DNA of 64,000 nt from positions 682,001 to 746,000 of the forward strand of contig CM065181.1 in assembly GCA_033026295.1 (NCBI GenBank). Direction: 5' to 3'. The notes below the pieces were generated by a model that ran no database searches, was not told the origin of the DNA, and saw nothing but the letters and a program-made list of their open reading frames with translations. Source of the stretch: Channa striata (taxonomy: Eukaryota > Chordata > Actinopteri > Anabantiformes > Channidae). The translations under genes were made by a program, and so were the position numbers. Shown here piece after piece: positions 46,200-58,418 of the stretch (position 1 is the first letter of the stretch; each line of letters starts with the position of its first letter).

Positions 46200-46570
46200 A
46201 CAAAAAATACTTCTACTAAAGTATTAAAAGTAAAAGTACTCAATTGATAAAACTGCCCACACAATTTATGTTAAAGCATTTTGCTTTTTGAGTCGAAGTG
46301 GAATGTAAATAATAGCTTTTAAGGATATTTGTTTATCAATGTTATATTATATATATAATGATATTTATTGTCAATTTATTTATTTATCAGTTATTCATTT
46401 TGTTAAAAAAAAATCAGTAAACACTAAATTTTAATTGTCCAAAAGTATTTAAGCATTTGTCAATATATTTTTAAGGTCTTTACTAGATGTAGCTGAAAAA
46501 CACTAAATATTAAAAGTAGATATTATCTAAGCTAACTGTAGTGGAGTAAAAAGTATATTCCTCTTTTTTA
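46200..46570. repeat. Relic of dispersed fish repeat with AGTACTT motifs
   Basis: AAATACTTCTACTAAAGTAT, TTAAAAGTAAAAGTACTCAA and, at the other side, CTGTAGTGGAGTAAAAAGTA are typical of a non-autonomous DNA repeat common in fishes. No terminal repeats or target duplication were identified. Confidence 0.4.
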
Positions 46571-49500
46571 GATGACCACAAGTATGAAGCCCATATTTTC
46601 TCACTTTCCTCTTTATGATGCACCGTACACCTTCAATCCAGAATGGCCAATCAAGCACACACACTTGACTTGCAATGTTCACATTACATGGTGAAGTTTC
46701 CGAAATCTGATCTTTTTCCTCTCAAGTGACTCAGAAATTATTTTTAAAGGTCTGATCAAACCACAACTGGCCACCCCTTTGTGGCAGAAAGATACACATG
46801 TTTTTTTGCTGTATGGAAAAGTTTCTGTTCAATGGAACGTTTTTGAGGAAACCAATCAGTATGAATGCCACACTTGATGTTGTTATTTTACAGATGTAGG
46901 TTAAATTTCAGTTAAATTTGTGAATGCATATCAGTTTAGGACCAATCATAACATATTAAACAGAGCTACTTTTTACTGTATGTGCATGTAATGCATAATG
47001 TTACCTATCTGTGTCAGTGTCACAAGAACAAAACAACTGTGTGTAACTTATTTCATATTATATTAAAATACAGTAAGTAATTAAATAAGTAAATAAAATA
47101 AAATTTCTGAATCAAATCAATCCAACTTTCCTGCATTTAATCCTCCTTTGTGAGAGTGATAATATTTCTTCAAACTCCTCAGAGAGATGTTGATTGAGTT
47201 GTATGAAAATTTTGGAGGCTGCATTTGTGCCTTGATGTTATTTATCCTAGCCTTATTTATAAATGAGTTGGAAATCAATTGAAATCATATATAACTCAGG
47301 ACTCTAGAAAGGGGGTAAATTGCTTCCAGTTTTAAGATGTCCCTGGTCTTTGGCATCTTACACCTGACAAGAGATAAGTTAGGTGAATTACGCCTTTAGA
47401 TCTCTCTGACATAAAAATAAACTGCTGCTAAAAGTGAACAAAGACACAAAGCAGTCCACATGCCAGTCTTGACCTTCCCCATCATTATCATGTACTTTCT
47501 GGGAAAATGGTTTCTAAGACTTATCCGAGGTACCTGAAAAGGATTGTTTTGTCCCCCGGCCTTCATTTTTATCTCAAATATTGCTCTGTACAAGTTTCAC
47601 CCTGCTTCAAGTCAATGTCTTGTAACTTGATCATAGTTGCAACTATAATTAAGTTGTTCACAGACATTATTTAAAACCTCCAAAACTTAACCTTGAGTTT
47701 CTTCGTGCTGGATTGTATCTGGGTGTACTTATACCCGAAATACTGGGATACATAATATCTCAAAATCCAATTCTTTTTTAAAACCTTGTCACATTAAATG
47801 CAAACTTAAGTTTCTTTAAATATTCTAAGTTAACGACCTAAAAATATTTAGCATCTAGTATATGGTCTAAACCAGTAATTCTACATTACAGTCGAGACAA
47901 TCACAGTCAGAAACCAAAAATTTACAGTTATAGTCCTAAATATATGAGCTATAGAAGTTTACATAGGATTACAGAAATATGTTATTTGATTTTTATTTGT
48001 CCTGCTAAATATCCATATATTACAGATCATAATCCCTAGTTTTCTGAGCTCCAGGTCAGAGCCAGTTAAATTCCAGAGAAGCACAATGAAGATTTAATTT
48101 TCAAATTCTACATGAATGTTTAATCCAGTATAAATAGTGTGTGCTTTAGTGTGCATTCCAAATACATTGAATTCTCAAACACCCAAAGACCTGTATTGTG
48201 GAGATGTTTTAGTTTTACCGATTGTTAGGAAGTGAATCCTCCCTGTTGACACAGATAGGGGCTTAATGTTATAATGCTGTAGTGGATTTTGAGTAGTTTC
48301 AGGTAAATCTGGGATTTATTATTTACTTATTAACTTATTTATTATTATTACAAAGCAATTACAAAGAAGGCTATACTTTTCATTGTAAGGCATTTTCTAA
48401 GAATGTACCACATACAGTATTTTTTATAAAAAGATGATGATGACTAATAAATGCTGATGAATCATTATGGGTTAACCACCTGTAGGCACATAAATTATTT
48501 AAAATCAGCTCCATCTTTGCCAACAGTGACCCCTGTTTTTTTTCTTTATTTTTTTAAATAATCACTGTACATATTTTGCCATAATTACTATAATCATTAT
48601 TGTACCGTTATATTTTGACACCAATACACCAGTGGTACTGTTGCATCTGCTTTGTATCTATCTATCTATTCATACAAAATTAGAAAAAAAGAAAATACAG
48701 AATTTGTAGTAATTGCATTAATTTCCAAAATAAAAGTGCAATTACAAATTTTTACTTCAAGTACTATTGTATAGCCAGAAAATAAAAGCAAAAACTCAGA
48801 ACAGCAAGGGCATCTTTTACATAATATTATACATGTACCATAAACAATTACAATAAATTATTTTTCTGTAGGTAAAGTCAAATAAATAATAAATACATTT
48901 ATGGACTGACACAATACGAAAATGCTGTAGTAGTGCTCTCTCCACTTTCTTGCTCTCACTCTCTCAGGTCAACAGTAAAAGGATCCGACCCACAGATTGA
49001 CTTATCTACCTGAATCCAATTTTCATGTTCACTGACTGCAATGAGTGGCTCCATTCCAGGATGAATTACGCTTTTTCTATCAACTTTTAATAAACAAATA
49101 GAGCACTGCTTCAAGGCCCAGGAAGGAAAAAATGTTGAGCATTCATTATGAATAAATCACAGGTTGGAAGCTCACACTTCTGGGGGAGAATTTTATTTAG
49201 AAACCAAGTCAGGATACCACAGTCTGTCAGCACATAACAAAAGAAAAGCAACAATGTTCTTAAAACTTACACAACTGTTCTGTATAATTACTTCCATCCA
49301 TTTCTTTTGTCTGTCCAACAAATGTATGAATTTCAGTAATACTGAGTTCATAGCTAATTCCTCAGATTTACAGAGAATTAGGTATAAACTGGTTATTTTT
49401 AGAAGAAAAACATGATGAAAATCAGTCAAGCCAGAAGTTGTTCCAGTGCCCCTTCTTGAAGGACATCCTAAGACTGTTCTGTTGTACACTATCTGCCTGT

Positions 49501-49702
49501 ATCTACCCGGAGAAGCAAAGACTGAGGAGCAAGGAGAGATGTTTGTCAAGAAAAACAAGAATACAGTAAGCTGTCCATCAGCAAAGCTTGTTTGATTGAA
49601 TGTTTTTTCTGACCAATGTTTGACAGTATTGACAGCTGTGTCCTAGTAAGTTAGATTAACTAATAGCTAATACATGTACATCACCAATAACATCATGTAA
49701 GA
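46571..49702. other. Intergenic, one open frame with a hydrophobic end
   Basis: Nothing recognised except a 65-codon minus-strand frame (47,396-47,593) ending in a hydrophobic segment (MWTALCLCSLLAAVYFYV). It could be an isolated exon or chance. There is no clean splice donor after it. Confidence 0.3.
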
Positions 49703-49735
49703 TAGCGGTCCACAACCTTTTTTGCGTGTGATTGC
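49703..49735 (+). repeat. Possible hAT terminal fragment
   Basis: TAGCGGTCCACAACCTTTTT followed by TGCG resembles hAT ends of the CAGCGGTCCCCAACC type. The opposite end and a target duplication were not found within the next 1 kb, so this is a remnant at best. Confidence 0.35.
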
Positions 49736-51230
49736 TGAAAGCTAGCTGCTGCAAACAGCTGCTACAAAACTGTTTGAGTAATGCTGAGATTGGAAGCTCT
49801 GAACAATTTAGAATTAAATGGAATAGAGTCTTTGATGCATTTCATGTGTTAAAACATGAAAGACAGTTATCTATCAGCATAGAAAGTAATTGGAACTCTC
49901 TCCACATGAAAGGCATCAAGGGCTCCCAAAGAGCTCAATGCAAAAAAAAACTAAAATATTTATAGAAAGTATTCTGCATCAGCAAACAAATCAATAGACA
50001 CCATCTAAAAACATGTTTTAACAACATAAACTTGGAACGATATTTCTAGCAGTAAGCTTTTAAGACTAGATGTGGGTCGTAAAATATACGGAAGAATCCC
50101 TAATAATAATACTAATAATAACTACAATGCTGCCTTTCCTGAAGAAAATGTGGTGGGAGGAATCCTGAGTCACCTCCGTGCTCGGGAATACTTCTCAATC
50201 GAGGCAGCTCAGGTTTACTTTAACTGGCAGGGGTCTGAGGGCTCTGTTCCAACATGTCCAATACCCAAGTGAATCCCACTGGACCCAAGGACGCAGGCAT
50301 CAGCTGTGTTCTGATTTAAGAGAAAATGAGAATTGTGAAGTTTACAACTGACTGAGTTTGTTCTAATGACCAAATAAGGGCTTCTTTTCAGTGCCCTTGA
50401 AAATTTATTGAACTTGATACTTTTGTTGACAAAAGTTGTTTTTGAAACATATATAAAATGTTTTGGTTTCTGTGATTTCATTTTTTTTTTCGGAGAATAA
50501 ATTAATTTATCGTTAATTTATTGACGAATTGTATTAATTCATCAAGCTGTTAGTACATTTGTTGTGTCCGTTCAGGTGGATTGGGTTCAGATTTAGGTTA
50601 GGTCTGGCCCTCCTTGGATCCCCCTCAGATGCTCAGAAATATACTGCTGTACATTAGCTACTGAAACAAAGCTCTTTCTATTAATTAAAGCAATACTGAA
50701 AGGTTACAAGCTTGCTGGTTTTTATTATAAAGATACTCTAAATAAATGTGTGATTTCTTAATGATTACAGTTGTTTTAATTCTAGTAGGTACAATGTCGA
50801 TTGTCAAAGTTAACACATTGACACAAAATGGACAATATGTTAGCATGAGCTCATCTTGTAACAAAGTGTCATGCACTTCAGGCATCACACCTCACTTCCA
50901 CAGATGTCGATTATCACCTTCTTTCAAGCCGTGCAAGTTGCTAAAGCTTTTATATAAAATGGAAGAGTGTTTAGGCTTGCATTTATGAGTTGGAATGGAG
51001 AATTGTGGGGGAAACCTTATCTTTCTTTTAATGAGAATTCACAATACAAGCAAGACTGAATGCTTACGTGAGTGCTACTGAGGTATCAGTATTTCTAGTC
51101 CACACTGAGTGACCTCCATTCAGCATCAGAAGAGTCATTCAGCAGGTCAAAGTACCATATTGAAAAAACTACCTTGACCATACCAACAGAGAGTAGAAAT
51201 TGACAAGAATAAGTTTCATACAGGTAAAAT
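49736..51230. other. Intergenic
   Basis: No gene. Short frames at 49,732-49,965 and 50,746-50,988 lack recognisable motifs. Confidence 0.35.
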
Positions 51231-51340
51231 GGTAAATGGTCTGCATTTTTCTACCTATTGGTACCCAAAGCACTTTCCATTGCTTTTCATTCATCCATTT
51301 GCAGTGTCTTGCTAAGGGACAATGTCACATGTGACACTAG
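51231..51340 (-). repeat. SINE fragment, tail side
   Basis: GGTAAATGGTCTGCATTTTT, CTACCTATTGGTACCCAAAG and TCTTGCTAAGGGACAATGTC correspond to the complement of a common teleost SINE whose head is seen in the opposite orientation at 52,021. The middle is deleted. Confidence 0.55.
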
Positions 51341-52020
51341 ACAGTGGTTTCAAACATAAACAGCATTATAGTAAATTTCTACAGTATGAATTGGCTTTTG
51401 GCTTGTAGATTTCAATAAGAAAAGCTGGGAGGGGAAATGGACATATTTTTGGCAAGGATCCTATGTTGGAACCTAGAGTCAGTATGTAAAACTGTGGCAT
51501 TTTACACCTATTGCTGTCCAAAAATCTTCTCTTTTTAAGTAAAATGAACTTCTTTAGGAATAAACGTCATGGATACTTACATTTCATAAGAACTTAGTTG
51601 TAAAATTATTCTCTTAGGGCAGTTCAAAGATAAACCACTGGATTTCATCCTTAGCTATTAAGAATAAAAATCTTTATGGAAATGTCCATTTGGAAGAGAC
51701 TGACACTGGACAATGCCATCTTACACTTCCTCATCCACCTACGACCAATCATGAACCTCTTCCTACACTTGTTATCCTGTTTCCAGCTCAGTCTACCACC
51801 ATCTACCCCTGGGAGGCCTTTATAGAAGTACACTGCCCAGTCTTCTGACTAACCCCCTAAGGATTTAGAGAAATCCAGCTCCTTTTGATCCCATGGGATG
51901 GCACAGTATTCAGTATCCCCCATCTCTTCGGTGAAGCACATACCTTATTCATTTGGCACACCATCTGGTATATTTTGGTTGGATGAAGGTCTAATTTGTT
52001 ACAGTTTTTCACAGACCACA
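51341..52020. other. Intergenic
   Basis: No element recognised. Confidence 0.35.
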
Positions 52021-52170
52021 GGGTCAGTGGTTCAATCTGTCTGCTTGCTATGTGTCGAAATGTCCTTGGGCAAGATGCTGAACCCCAAGTTTCTCCTGGT
52101 GGGTCAGGTGAGCATCTTGTATGCCAGCCATCACCATCAGTGTGTGAGTGTGCCTGTGTGAATGAAAAAA
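52021..52170 (+). repeat. tRNA-derived SINE, head side
   Basis: GGGTCAGTGGTTCAATCTGT (B-box-like), ATGTGTCGAAATGTCCTTGG, GCAAGATGCTGAACCCCAAG and GTGTGAGTGTGCCTGTGTGA occur in the order typical of a SINE widespread in teleosts. The tail that normally follows is missing. Confidence 0.6.
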
Positions 52171-52294
52171 ATCACTGAATATATCTATCATGAAACAACA
52201 CTAGCTTATAATAATATTTAAAGAGTATTTATGAGAACTGATTTTTTTGTTGTCTATTTAACACAATCATTTTGAGATTTATATTATTTTATTT

Positions 52295-52325
52295 TTTTAT
52301 TTATATAGCGCCAATTTACAACTAT
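52295..52325 (-). repeat. L2 tail scrap
   Basis: TTTATATAGCGCCAATTTAC is identical to the L2 tail in copies C and E, in minus orientation. Only about 30 bp is present. Confidence 0.55.
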
Positions 52326-52452
52326 TTAACACAATCATCTTTGACTATTTTAACACTCAATTATAGGTAAATCATTCCCATTACACACAGCTGAAGAAAA
52401 GCTTTGTCCAGGGTCTCTCCTTCAGACTCTGTTTCGACACTACCATTCACAC

Positions 52453-53473
52453 ACATGTGGAAGTACTATAGTATGTATCTCACCAAAACAGTTTCTGTTG
52501 GCTTTTCACTGAAAAAAATTGAACATCCAGGGCTCGAACATTGAAAGGGTGGATAGCTGCAAGTACCTGGGTGTTCACCTCAACCATAAACTGGACTGGA
52601 CTAACAACATGGATGCCTTGTACAAGAAGGGTCAAAGTCGTCTCCATCTTCTGAGGAGACTGAGGTCCTTCGGCGTGTGCGGGCCCATGTTAAGGACATT
52701 TTATGACTCTGTGGTGGCCTCAGCTCTGCACTATGCTGTGGTCTGTTGGGGTTCAGCCAGCACCGACTAGGACAGGAAGAGACTGAACAAGCTGGTCAGG
52801 AGAGCCAGCTCTGTCCTGGGCTGCCCACTGGACTCTGTGGAGGAGGTGGGGGAGAGGAGGATGTTGGCCAAGCTGACATCCATCATGGACAACACCTGTC
52901 ACCAGCTGCACCAGACAGTGGAGGCTCTGTGCAGCTCCTTCAGTGGCCGACTGATGCACCCTCAGCGTAGGACAGAGCGCTACCGCAGGTCTTTCATTCC
53001 CACTGCGGTTAGACTGTATAACTCCACAGTCTAATCTACTTGACCTTCAATATTGTAAATATTCTGTAGAAGTAAACATTGTATATTTGTAAATAGACTC
53101 GAATTTAATTTTTTTGCACATTACTTGCACTTTCTTGTTGCTCTGTACATCTGGGAGCTGTGTAACATATAAATTTCCCCGTCGTGGGATCAATAAAGAT
53201 ACCTTAAACCTCACAACTCCCCAAGAAGCTGGATGCAGTATTACATATATACCCTCTCTCTGAAGGATACCCCACCACCTCTCGATTTGCTTGTTTGCTG
53301 TAGTTCAGTGGGGAAGCTTTATTGTCCTCTCCAAACGTTTTCATCTTTTGTGCCTAAACATATTTATAGCTCTCAGGTTCTGGGTCGTTTTGAAGGCAAT
53401 TGGCCAATTTTTTTCAGTGAAAAGCCAACAGAAACTGTTTTGCTGAGATACATACTATAGTACTTCCACATGT
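52453..53473. repeat. Long inverted repeat (69-bp arms) around a LINE
   Basis: The left arm 52,453-52,521 and the right arm 53,405-53,473 are reverse complements over 69 bases with one mismatch (left CTCACCAA, right equivalent CTCAGCAA). The 883-bp interior contains a 5'-truncated Rex1-like LINE starting exactly at the inner edge of the left arm, and 196 bp of other sequence before the right arm. Confidence 0.9.
52522..53208 (+). mobile_element. Rex1-like LINE, copy R3, 5' truncated
   Basis: Starts within the thumb domain (NIQGSNIERVDSCKYLGVHL) and continues with LLRRLRSFGVCGPMLRTFYD and AVVCWG. After a TAG at 52,768-52,770 it reads on through KLTSIMD and RYRRSFIPTAVRLYNS in other frames (stop at about 53,032). 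The 3' UTR ends CCCCGTCGTGGGATCAATAA and AGATACC. The RT catalytic core is absent. This copy is better preserved than R1 in the shared part. Confidence 0.85.
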
Positions 53474-53499
53474 ACATTATATCCATGATATAATATAGC

Positions 53500-53635
53500 C
53501 TGTGTTGTACATACTGTAGACAGTGTATGTTTCGCACTTCTAGTTAGATACTAAACTGCATTTTAGTGTCATGTACTTTTACTGTACATGTGTAATGACA
53601 AAAAAATTTAATCTAATCTATTTTAATCTAAAATG
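53500..53635 (+). repeat. LINE 3'-tail fragment
   Basis: TCGCACTTCTAGTTAGATAC, then AACTGCATTTTAGTGTCATG, TGTACATGTGTAATGACAAA and (AATCT)n ending near 53,632. This is the tail order of another fish CR1/Rex1-group LINE. There is no coding sequence. Confidence 0.5.
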
Positions 53636-55619
53636 TTCGATATATATTTAAGCAATAAATAGAAACTCTATATTCATAATTTCTCCACTACTAATAGCAG
53701 ACTGAGTCCATTCCTACCCACCACAGTATTTAGGTCACAGAAAGAATCAGTGAAATCAGTTTTAGAGCACATTTGGTGATGTTGACATAAAAGGCCAGAA
53801 AAATACAATAAAATAATTTGTGAATTCATTTAGAGCATTTTGGGTATTGTGATTCTAACAGCATCAAAATTCAGGAGGACCCAGCACATCTCTTGCAGTC
53901 TGTGAATTGTTTTCGATTAACACAAACACCCATCTATTTGCGTACTCTTGCCAACTGAAACCAAACCAAAAGTTTCAGGTTATATCCTAGACATATACAA
54001 TATATACAACATACTACCTCCTCTCCCCTCAGTCATGCACAGAATTTTGTGATATGCACGTACCCCCTACTGATTGTTATGATGTGAATTTTCTAATCAA
54101 TCGATGCTAAATTTTACGTAGATAAATTCCACTATCCACACAACAGTAAAACACAACAGTATTTTTTTTTTATTCTGAATGATTTCTTTCAAATTGTGAC
54201 CCTCAAAAAATTGAAACCCAATGTGTTAAATATAGAATTGGAATCTCCTGATAAACATAACATTACAGAACAAAGGGACAACCTCATATCAGTTAGAGAG
54301 TCTCATATAAACTGAAATCTGGTGCATGGAAGCATCTGTGGCTTAGGCTGATATTAGTCCAGTCCTTTGTTTTGGCAGCACTTAATTCAGGTTCCAATTG
54401 AAAGGTTTTTGCATTGCCAATAGCTAATGTAATATTTGACGTACTGTCAGTGCACGTCTTCCACTTGATTCCCCCTCTTGGCTCCGACATTTGATCATGC
54501 ATAGATCCTCCTATCATTTCTGCAATAAAGCCTTAGGGGAGAAATTGACAGCCAGATTAAGCTATGGTATATTTACAAACAATCCAATTGAATTTAAGTG
54601 CTGGCCTACATTTCCATACATAATAGTGTCATTAGACAGCAGCAATACACTCTAAGCTGATTGAACTAATTTACTTCATTCCTCTTTTGTTTTGTATTAT
54701 TATGCAGCTTAAGCTAGCCAGTGGGGAATTGCAGTTTTATAACGCAGATACTTTCAGCATACCTCTGCCAAACTGATCTCTGAGGCTTTGTATTCACCCT
54801 TGTTGAACCACTGGAATTGCAGGAGGAGGATTGAGGTTGATGTGGTTGTCTGCTGCTGCAGTTCAACCTGCCACAAGCTTTTAAAAACCTGTTCACAATA
54901 AGCAGCTGGCAAGGGACACTCCCTGTTCATGGCTTGCATGCTCAGATGCTCCCAGGGTGCGTCTCCTGGCTGTCCTCCCTACAAAACACTGCTTGCCATG
55001 TGTAAAAAGCTGCATTTAGCATAATGAAATGTAGGAAGCAATCAGTGAGAACACTGACAAAATGCAGCCTGACATTCAGAAAATTTCCTGCTTGGAAAAA
55101 GTCTAATGTGGTTTACCCCCACATCTAGTCTTTTAACTGCATAAATAAATGCAGGATGGGAATGCAGATGATACCCAACTGAGCTGCTTCCCTTTGTGAT
55201 CTCTCTAACACACAGCACACACACAAACACACAACACACAAATTAGCATAATTTACATTTTCAAAGCTTGCTTAACCATGCACTGTGTATAGTTGTTTTT
55301 CTTTGTCTCTTTACCTTTGTTTGATTTTTCAATAATCAGATTTAGATTAATGATTTAAAAATTTGAAGATAGCATTTCGATTACAGTATGAAACTATATA
55401 TAGTATAACAGTATATAATGAAACTTATTTTTGAATGAAAAGTTCTATAAACATGCCTTAAAAGCTCTGGCCCAAAGATTTTAACATTCCTGACCTAAAA
55501 ATGGACAGAAGTACACATATTTTTTACTTAAGTGGTGGAGAAGTTAAAAAATAGGAAAAACTGAGCTGAGCTGAGATCTTTTACTTGCTTGACAGGCAAA
55601 CTTACTTCTCCAGTTAGAA
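53636..55619. other. Intergenic, CA-rich tract
   Basis: No gene recognised. A CA-rich stretch lies at 55,205-55,240. The region 54,940-55,200 is less AT-rich and might be constrained non-coding DNA, but that is speculation. Confidence 0.35.
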
Positions 55620-55915
55620 TGGACATTTTCTCCCCGTGCTTATGTGGATTACTCTGGGAACTGTGGGTTTTTCCCACAGTCCAAAGACATGCGTGTTAGA
55701 TTAAGTGGTGACTCTAAATTGCCCATAGGTATGGATGTGAGTGTGAATGTCTGTCTGTCTGTGTGTCTGTGTGTGTCTTTCTGTGCTGGCCCAGAGTTAG
55801 ACTGGAGACCTGTCCAGAGTGGACCCCACCTTTCACCCAGTGATAGTTGATTTAGGCTCCAGCCCCCAGCAACCCTAAACAGGACAAGCGGTGCAGATAA
55901 TGGAGAGATAAATAA
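55620..55915 (+). repeat. Widespread teleost interspersed repeat
   Basis: TTTTCTCCCCGTGCTTATGT, CCCACAGTCCAAAGACATGC, GTGACTCTAAATTGCCCATA, GACTGGAGACCTGTCCAGAG and AACCCTAAACAGGACAAGCG occur in the well-known order of a fish repeat. A (TGTC/TGTG)n expansion sits at 55,750-55,780. Related fragments are at 19,800, 36,982 and 58,137. It has no coding capacity. Confidence 0.65.
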
Positions 55916-56594
55916 AAGTTAAAATATGTACCATGTGCCATGTCCTCTGATATCATGGTCATTAAAAAGTATTTTTTAGTAATTACTGAATTTGTCTTCA
56001 GATGTGAATTTTTGTATTAAAAGTTTTTAAATAATTTAAAAGATGCCATGTGGTAACTATATTTATTGTTGACTGAGAAGGCAGAAATACTACAGTGTTA
56101 TAATGAAAGCATGATCACAGGCCAAGATCGACAGCAGAAAAAAATGATGATTAAATATAACAGATTTTAATATAATATCTACTTTGTAGTAAGTTTAGAT
56201 TTAACAAGCTAATAGTTAATACAAATAATGAAGTGCCTGATTCACAAATATTTTGTTTTGCCGCAGAAACATGAAATGATGTCAAACAGAATCAGTATGT
56301 ATATTAGTTTGTAAAAATACATACAGGCAGGAGTGTTAATCCTCCCCTTTCTAAATTAAAATGGAGCCTACACTGTGAACCTGTGAATTTAAATAGACAA
56401 TCTTAACTTAACAATCTTAACTAATAATACATCTTTCTTAAAAAAATCTTGGATTTGTTTTCTAACATTTTATTGTTTCAGATGTCACAAATAGCAGAAA
56501 GTCCTTTACCTTATGCACCAATGTACTGTAAGACAGTGCAAAAATGTTATTTAATGTTACCTAACTGATGTAATTTCTAGAGATTCTAAGTTTT
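55916..56594. other. Intergenic
   Basis: AT-rich, nothing recognised. Confidence 0.4.
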
Positions 56595-57652
56595 AGTGAC
56601 ATTGATTAGGAGCATCCTATCCCAAAGCGATTGGTTCATGCATTTGCTACTTCTAGATTGGACTATTGTAATTCTCTACTTTCAGGCTGCCCCAGTAACT
56701 CTCTAAAAAGCCTCCAATTAATCCAAAATGCTGCAGCTAGATTACTGACTGGGATTGGTAAGAGAGATCATATTTCACCTTCATTAGCTTCTCTCCATTG
56801 GCTTCCAATTAAATGCAGAATAGAATTTAAAACCCTTCTTCTTACCTATAAAGCTTTAAACGGTCAAGCCCCATCATATTTAAAAGATCTCCTAGTACCA
56901 TATCATCCTACTAGACCACTTCAGTCCCAAAATGCAGGCCTACTTGTAGTTCCCAGAATTTCCAAAAGTAGAATGGGAGGCAGAGCCTTTAGCTATCAAG
57001 CTCTTCTCCTGTGGAACCAGCTCCCAGTCCAGATTCGGGAAGCAGACACCCTCCCTATTTTTAAGACTAGGCTCAAAACCTTCCTTTTTGATAAAGCTTA
57101 TAGTTGGTTATAGTCATGCTGCTATAGGCTTAGACTGCTGGGGGACTCTGCACTGTGCCACTTTCCTCTTCTCTTCATTCTCTCCTCTCACCCCACATCT
57201 ATAATGTCACCACTGTATGACATTAACTCTGTGTCTTCTTTGTCCCGTAGTCGTCTTTCTCCCTCTCTGTCTCACTCTCTCTGTCCCTGTCCTCAGGTGT
57301 CCCCAGATTTGGCGCTGTGTGTCTTCCAATGCACAGCTACTGGTCCTATTAACCTGCTCAATGTTTTGTTGCTGCTTTTGTTGCTCTGTTCTTTTCTCTC
57401 TCCACTTTCCACTCAGCCCAACCGGTCAAGGCAGATGGCCGTCCACCCTGAGCCTGGTTCTGCTGGAGGTTTCTTCCGGTAAAGGGAGTTTTTCCTCTCC
57501 ACTGTTGCCTATGGCTTGCTCAAGGGGGATTTGTTGGGTTTTCTCTACATGTTTGTATAGTCTTGACTTTATTATGTAAATTGCCCTGAGATGACCTTGT
57601 TGTAAATTGGCGCTATATAAATAAAGTTGAATTGAATTGAATTGAATTGATG
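56595..57652 (+). mobile_element. L2-clade LINE, copy E, 3' half
   Basis: Plus-strand, 5' truncated in the last third of the protein. An intact 160-codon frame (56,631-57,113) gives the complete C-terminal end: LDYCNSLLSGCPSNSLKSLQ, QAPSYLKDLLVPYHPTRPLQ, and final FKTRLKTFLFDKAYSWL followed by TAG. The 3' UTR is about 540 bp and ends GCTATATAAATAAAGTTGAA with (TTGAA)n to about 57,650. It provides the reference for the other tails in the window. Confidence 0.88.
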
Positions 57653-58136
57653 CAGATCATACTTTGGAGAGCTGCTGTGCGGAGCTGCAACAATCACTTT
57701 GAGACAATATTGTGAGTCTGTTTAAATATATTAATTAGCTTACACTAGTTAGCTTATTGGTAATGTTTAAAATTATTTTTTATTAATAATGGAGTTTTTA
57801 TTTACGGCAAAAAAACATTAATCAGCTATGGGCTAAGCTTTGGGAAAGTTCACCTTTAAATTCCATTTGTAATATTTGTGATATTCTTTTTCTGATCTAC
57901 TAAATTCTTTGTTTAAAAGGGAGTTTAAGGTATGCAGAGGGGAATTCACAAAGGATTTTTAAGCAGATATCTCACTGGAAATTGTAGTGTAGGATTATAA
58001 TTTTATCACAAGAAGCAGCCACTGGTAAACAGACCACATTGAACACAAGGCACCCATGTCCCATAACAGTTAACATGCCCAACTTTCTCTTCTTTTAAGA
58101 TTCTCTTATTTGTCTTTGATCGATTATCCATGGTCC
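57653..58136. other. Intergenic
   Basis: Nothing recognised. Confidence 0.35.
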
Positions 58137-58177
58137 CGAGACAGGCTCCAGCCCCCTGCAACCCTAAACAGGATAAC
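58137..58177 (+). repeat. Fragment of widespread teleost repeat
   Basis: GACAGGCTCCAGCCCCCTGC and AACCCTAAACAGGATAA correspond to the 3' part of the repeat at 55,620-55,915. Confidence 0.6.
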
Positions 58178-58418
58178 ACAGGCTTTTACATACAATGCAT
58201 GGTTGGATGTTCTCTGTGAAGTAATTGTTCTCTACCCAACCGAACCACAGTATTTTTCTAATGTTAGAGCTACAGTGTGCAATTTAAAGAGGAATTTTAC
58301 CATCTAAAAAAAAATAATTTCATTCTGTGTATTGGCCACTTATTTGGTGGAATCGTGCTATTGCATTTGAAATTGGTGTTCTAGGTCAAAAGAAAACTAA
58401 ATAAAGAGGGTGTATTAT

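Noticed and set aside
57204..57482. 92-codon frame starting MSPLYDINSV as a gene
   Set aside because: It lies in the 3' UTR of an L2 LINE, and the same sequence recurs in other L2 copies. Reported only as a finding about the repeat.
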